Origin: Panaeolus papilionaceus
Lineage: Eukaryota > Basidiomycota > Agaricomycetes > Agaricales
Length of the DNA: 64,000 bases
NCBI GenBank assembly: GCA_015501605.1
Contig: JADNRZ010000029.1
Span: forward strand, 186,001-250,000
Direction: 5' to 3'
Position 1 is the stretch's first letter. Each line of letters starts with the position of its first letter. Below, piece by piece: positions 59,626-64,000 of the stretch. The notes under the pieces were generated by a model. It was not told the origin of the DNA. It searched no databases and saw only the letters and a list, made by a program, of their open reading frames with translations. The position numbers and the translations under genes were made by a program.

Positions 59626-59631
59626 CTTATA
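59626..59631 (-). promoter_or_regulatory. TATA-like box of S2
   Basis: TATAAG on the minus strand lies 90 nt before the ATG, as in S. Confidence 0.55.
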
Positions 59632-61218
59632 ACACCAATCCAGAACCTATGAATATCCTCACTGGATAAACATTCACACTGGCGACATTTCGTCCCATAT
59701 GGCACTCTGGTAGCTTTGCCCAAAAATACATCCCTGATAATGAGGAAGGGCCTATTTTAGCGGAGTGTAGTTAATTTAAGGTAAAAAAATAGACGTACCA
59801 AACGGTCATTTCAATTAAGTATAATTGATGTGAGAGTAAAAAACCGCCAAATGACAGCGCTTCCAGGCCATTGTGATACATCTGCCCAGAGTAACCATAC
59901 CCTTGAGCGTCTTCTCGCATTCAAACCTGGAGTGGGAACAAAATTGGTTCAAGGTTGAGTGCGCATTGTTCCGCATGTTTACCTTAAGAAGAGCAGTCCA
60001 CCTTGTGAGAAAGTCTGCAAAGGAGCAAAAATTGGTATCTGTTGGGAAATTGTAGTAAGAACAGCTGATAGACCAACAACGTCTCACCTCAAAATTCTGA
60101 CTTGAATCTTCCTGGATCCAACCTCACGACCGTGACACTGCGAGAGACAGATCACTGATAGGCGAGTCCAGAAGATGCACGTCTCTTGCGGTAGGACGAC
60201 ACAGAATTAATACATGATAGTGAGGAAAATCGGAATAAATTTTCTGTTTCTGGACTGTGCTCTCTTGTGAACACGAGCGAAAAAAAAACAGAGAATCGTG
60301 CCCATTCAATTATCTGAACAGATCTGCATAATTGCAATTCCAAGGAGAGTATATGGTGAAATTGTAGTCGATTATGAGGCGTATCAAGAGACAAGGGGTA
60401 AATACGAAGAAAAAGCTGATAAAAAGGTGTATCCCAGCATAAAATGCCATGACATAGAATATGCATCAGGACATTTCCTAGCTCTGGTGTTGGTCTTGAA
60501 GATTAAAAGACTCGGAGAGTCAAAGGCACCGTGTCGACGGTAGAGGTCAACGAAACGACCAGTGTGGCATTTCTTCTTGAGTTGCGGAGAAGGGAGACTG
60601 GTTTTTATGGTGACGGATTATGCCGGCGGAGTTTCATGACTGCGATATCTCCGACTCGGCCTGCCAAAATAACCATCTCTCAGCCAACAACAGCGACAAC
60701 GACGACAATTGAATATAATTTGTATGTCCTGCTACTCTCACTTCTCTCAGCCAGAAATTGACACGACAGATATAGAGATTCGAGCTTCACTTATGATGGA
60801 AAGCTGACCTCAGACTAGTCCTAATCACGACCGGGACTGTGTATGGTCATTTAGGAGGAGTGGACCGACACTGAAGACCATCTGAATACGACCTTATCCT
60901 CGTAAATTATAATTTGTTGGCTGGCTCTAGAATATGGGACACACCCCTTCAAACTTGAATTTCAACACCTACTTACCCTCAACCACAGAGGCGGATTCAA
61001 ACTCTCCACATTCTGACCTGATAGGCATCAAACCAATCCGAAATAAGGAGTGTTTATTGACTCCTGACAACTCCCATACCTGCGTCTGCCTGTGTTGCTT
61101 GACACGTGTCTGTTCTGGACGGCTTTGGGAATATGACTTCAACAATTCTAACAATCTTATTCTCCTCTTATCATCATCTAGTCGCCCTACGCCAAAGGAT
61201 CTTTGTCGTTGTCTCTTC
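59632..61218. other. intergenic region without a supported gene
   Basis: Short frames exist on both strands (for example 60531-60761) but none carries a motif or aligns with the F-box or S families. Confidence 0.45.
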
Positions 61219-61410
61219 ATGGACCAAACAGTTCCCATCCTTGATCCTGTTTTTCCAGGCGAAATATTTAACCTTATCATCAAGGAACTCTACGCGGCCA
61301 ACTCCATCCATCACTACAGACCAGATATCGAGAAATGTAGCTTGGTCTGTCGACACTTCGTGCCCATCTGCCAGTCATATCCCACCTTGGGTAACACCAC
61401 GACTCCCTAA
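61219..61410 (+). pseudogene. F-box gene fragment related to C (C2)
   Basis: It begins MDQTVPILDPVFPGEIFNLIIKELY and continues CSLVCRHFVPICQS, clearly the F-box segment of gene C (MDQTSACTDPVFPNEIF, CSLVCRDFASICQS). After QSY the match ends and the frame closes; no LRR or C-terminal part follows. The upstream open frame from 60934 is probably not coding. Confidence 0.75.
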
Positions 61411-64000
61411 CACTGCTTCCATGCACGAGATTCGACAGGATTACTTTTGCTGGATTTAAATTCTTTATATTGTGTCAATTACTTTCTTTTTTTTCCTCTT
61501 TTTTTCTCGCATTGGGCAATGCACGATAAATCAATGAATCGTGGGGCTGTACAACCTGTCAATGTCTGAACAATGGAGAATGCGATGTTCAAGTTGAACG
61601 ACCTTGATTCTTCTTCTTGCTCACATAAATCTCGTTAGACATCACTTAGTGTATCATCGATCTACACCAATCCTCTCGTCCCTGAGCCCGAAAAACTCTA
61701 CCAATGCCCAAACCAGAAGACGCCATGAGGTATGGATGGCCAGAGACAGAACCCCAAATAACAAAAGTGCAGATGGTTTTCTGTAGTAACCACCAGCTCA
61801 CAACTACACCAGCACCAGCCGCATGGTTGGAGCCACCGTGGACGCTGCTATAATGTCACACTATCGACTGGACACGCTCGCCCTTCTCGATAATTATAAT
61901 GCCAGCTTCCCTTTCACGATCGTTTTTTTCTTCCCATTATTGAACAACTTCACGATGAGAGGCAATGCAAGCTGCTACGACACTTTACCCTATGATGTCA
62001 ATTTTGACATTAATCAACTGCACTGCAAACCGAGCTCAGCCGTGTCCACTGTAAAACCATATGGGGCGGGAAAACTGACTGGTAGGGTTTCGAGGCTCAA
62101 AATTATGACCCATAGAGTCAAGAATTACGTGGCCGGGGGATTAGGGTGGGATTAGCCAAGGGAATAATCCGCCCCGTAGGTGCAGAGTAATCTTAGTTAA
62201 ACATGAGGGGTAGTGTATAGTACAAAACCTGGCCCCGGGCGGGAATTTCGCCCTCGTAACTTCTCCAAGTTCACGGTCCGTTGACTTGAAAATATTTCTA
62301 AGTCCGGGATGAGGCTTGCCTCATCAGAGGATAAGATGAAGTGAGTAAGCAGGAGCGTGTCATCATTTGGCTGTAACGACACAGCCAAATATCCGATGCG
62401 CGGGGCGTGGACTTACGCCGCCTTCGCGCTCCTTGCTGCTCATCCTTTCTTTCGAAAATTTTTCGTCGCGAAAATTTTCAAGTCTGATCAGCAAGAGCTC
62501 GACAAAGCTCTCTTTTCTTTTTCCCACCCACCCACACCTAGTGCATGGGAAGGCCGCTTGGCATCCAGCTTGGATCGCCTCGGCTTGCCCTAGCGCTCTG
62601 GTCGTTTGGCGCCGCGCTTTCATCACGACGCAGACGCAGAATTCGGTCCCGTCCCGCGCGAATCTCGGGATATCGGGGACGCGAATGGTCAAAGTTTTCG
62701 ACGCGTCGTGATCACGTGCTCCCTGAAAGCTCACGTGCGAGCCGTTTTTGGAGCGCCCGCCAAACGACCCCCGCACCCTCGCAAACTATGAATCATCACA
62801 GTTTGCTCTCATCAGAATCCGCCTGAACCGACATCTTATAAATTGACTATACGACAGTAAATTTATTATTCTGCATTCCTCCTCTCACGCGGGGAAAGCT
62901 CGCAACGGACATCTTATTCAAATGTTACGACACACAGCATGTGACTTAGGGTTCAACCCCATTTATGGCAACTTCGACGAACTGTCTTCCCAAGTTTCTC
63001 TGTCATTCACCACCACCATCCTCACACTTCATCTTCAATGTAGTTAACCGCTCCTGTTTAGCTGTTCACTTTTCAGTTCATTGTCTATCTACTCATCTGT
63101 AAGTCTTCCTTCAAATCCTAATACACGCACAACTCTCATAATCCATTGAACTCTTTAAGTATCAAGCTCCTTTTTCAGGTCGATGTGGAGGATCCCATTC
63201 AGTGCAGGGTGTGCCTATGGTTTAATGCCTGTATAGGCTCTGCAGTAAGTCCTTGGTTCTCTGCCCCAATTACATCCATGCTCAACGTATCATGAAAGTA
63301 TGATTATATCCCATTTTCCGGACATGGTATGTCATGATCTTATATTTTATGTGTAAACTACATTAAGTACATATATATATCATGTATGGTCATATCGGCC
63401 ACCAGCTGTGATGAATAATATATTCAATTATAGTTCCTATTGATGTGTGGTGCAAGGATAAATCCCCTCCCCTGCCCTACAAAGCGCAAATTATTCATGG
63501 GGTTCGAAATTTATGAGGTAGGGAATTCTGCTCTTACGGGTTGCTTATGGGGCCGCGATTGTTCAATTTGTCGTCAGATTTCCCGACCTTTCGCATAGAT
63601 GGGGGTGTGGATACCTGGCTTTGCTGAAATAGCGGAATCTACGACCCCTGGGCACATGTTTCCCTCCACCTATTCGAGCATCACTTGCCCTAAATACACG
63701 GCTCCTTCAGAGCCGGGTTTTCTGGCACCTAGGGTCTCACAGTGGTCCTTTGAATTGTTCGGCAACCTTCAGTACCTCAGTGAATTGTAACTTGCCACTT
63801 GTAGTTATGTATATCTAAATACATGAATAAACAAACGCCACTCTTCACTCACATTCTCGTCTCGTATCGCATACTTACAAATCACTAGAACCCGCGTTAT
63901 GCCCCCCTCCAGATCCCCGTGGCTGGCGATTTCGAGTATTATCATGCATCCTCCCTCTTCAACTCATCCATCGTAATCCACAAACCTCCCTAGGATAGGA
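61411..64000. other. right end, no supported gene
   Basis: The stretch 62380-62800 is clearly richer in G+C than its surroundings. It holds the near-palindromes TTCGAAAATTTTTCG and GAAAATTTTC (62451-62479) and two CACGTG boxes (62713-62718 and 62732-62737). Frames there on both strands have no recognisable motif. The rest is AT-rich non-coding sequence. Confidence 0.4.

Noticed and set aside
60934..61218. N-terminal extension of the C2 F-box fragment
   Set aside because: All paralogs start at the Met before the PVFP motif, and the extension has no counterpart in them.
62363..62776. Minus-strand 137-codon frame in the GC-rich patch
   Set aside because: High G+C reduces stop codons on all frames there; several overlapping frames are open and none has a motif.

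Overview
The window looks like a chromosomal segment of a filamentous basidiomycete, probably an Agaricomycete. Protein-coding genes are split by many short GT-AG introns, mostly 48-90 nt, and both tRNA genes carry introns. Recognisable products are fungal: an AA9 lytic polysaccharide monooxygenase, a KRE9/KNH-type wall protein, Rho1 with a CIIL tail, a NACHT NTPase and a fungal FAD monooxygenase. The species cannot be named from the sequence. No rRNA, CRISPR array, prokaryotic operon or intact transposon is visible.

Layout: (1) 0-4.5 kb: poorly coding DNA, then a secreted AA9 LPMO (3.06-4.0 kb) and tRNA-Ala. (2) 4.7-16.6 kb: five intact or nearly intact paralogous F-box/leucine-rich-repeat-like genes on the minus strand, a sixth decayed copy, and one plus-strand gene for an unfamiliar secreted cysteine-containing protein (called S here). 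(3) 17-27.5 kb: a Pro/Gln/Ser-rich protein, a secreted endo-beta-1,2-glucanase-like enzyme with nine exons, a purine-rich non-coding stretch, and a NACHT NTPase. (4) 27.5-34.1 kb: 6.7 kb without a convincing gene. (5) 34.2-38.4 kb: a three-member family of small secreted six-cysteine proteins, one intact, one frameshifted in the signal peptide, one with a 1.2-kb interrupted first intron. (6) 39.4-44.2 kb: a decayed F-box gene, a nine-exon flavin monooxygenase and tRNA-Leu(CAA). (7) 45.3-55.3 kb: a secreted thaumatin-like/ricin-B-lectin fusion, a KRE9/KNH-family protein, RHO1 and a histidine phosphatase. (8) 55.5-61.4 kb: a second, rearranged copy of the F-box/S cluster. (9) 61.4-64 kb: no clear gene, but a GC-rich patch.

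How the genes relate: two themes stand out. One is a plant- or litter-facing secretome (AA9, beta-1,2-glucanase-like enzyme, lectin fusion, small secreted proteins, S proteins); six of these genes have a TATA-like box 80-90 nt before the ATG. The other is intracellular surveillance and turnover: the expanded F-box family and the NACHT NTPase. The most unusual observation is that three independent places show an F-box gene and an S gene in tail-to-tail order about 100-150 bp apart, so the pair appears to have duplicated as a unit. All exon models below were derived by hand from splice signals and reading-frame continuity, and by comparing paralogs inside the window; no alignments or database searches were run.
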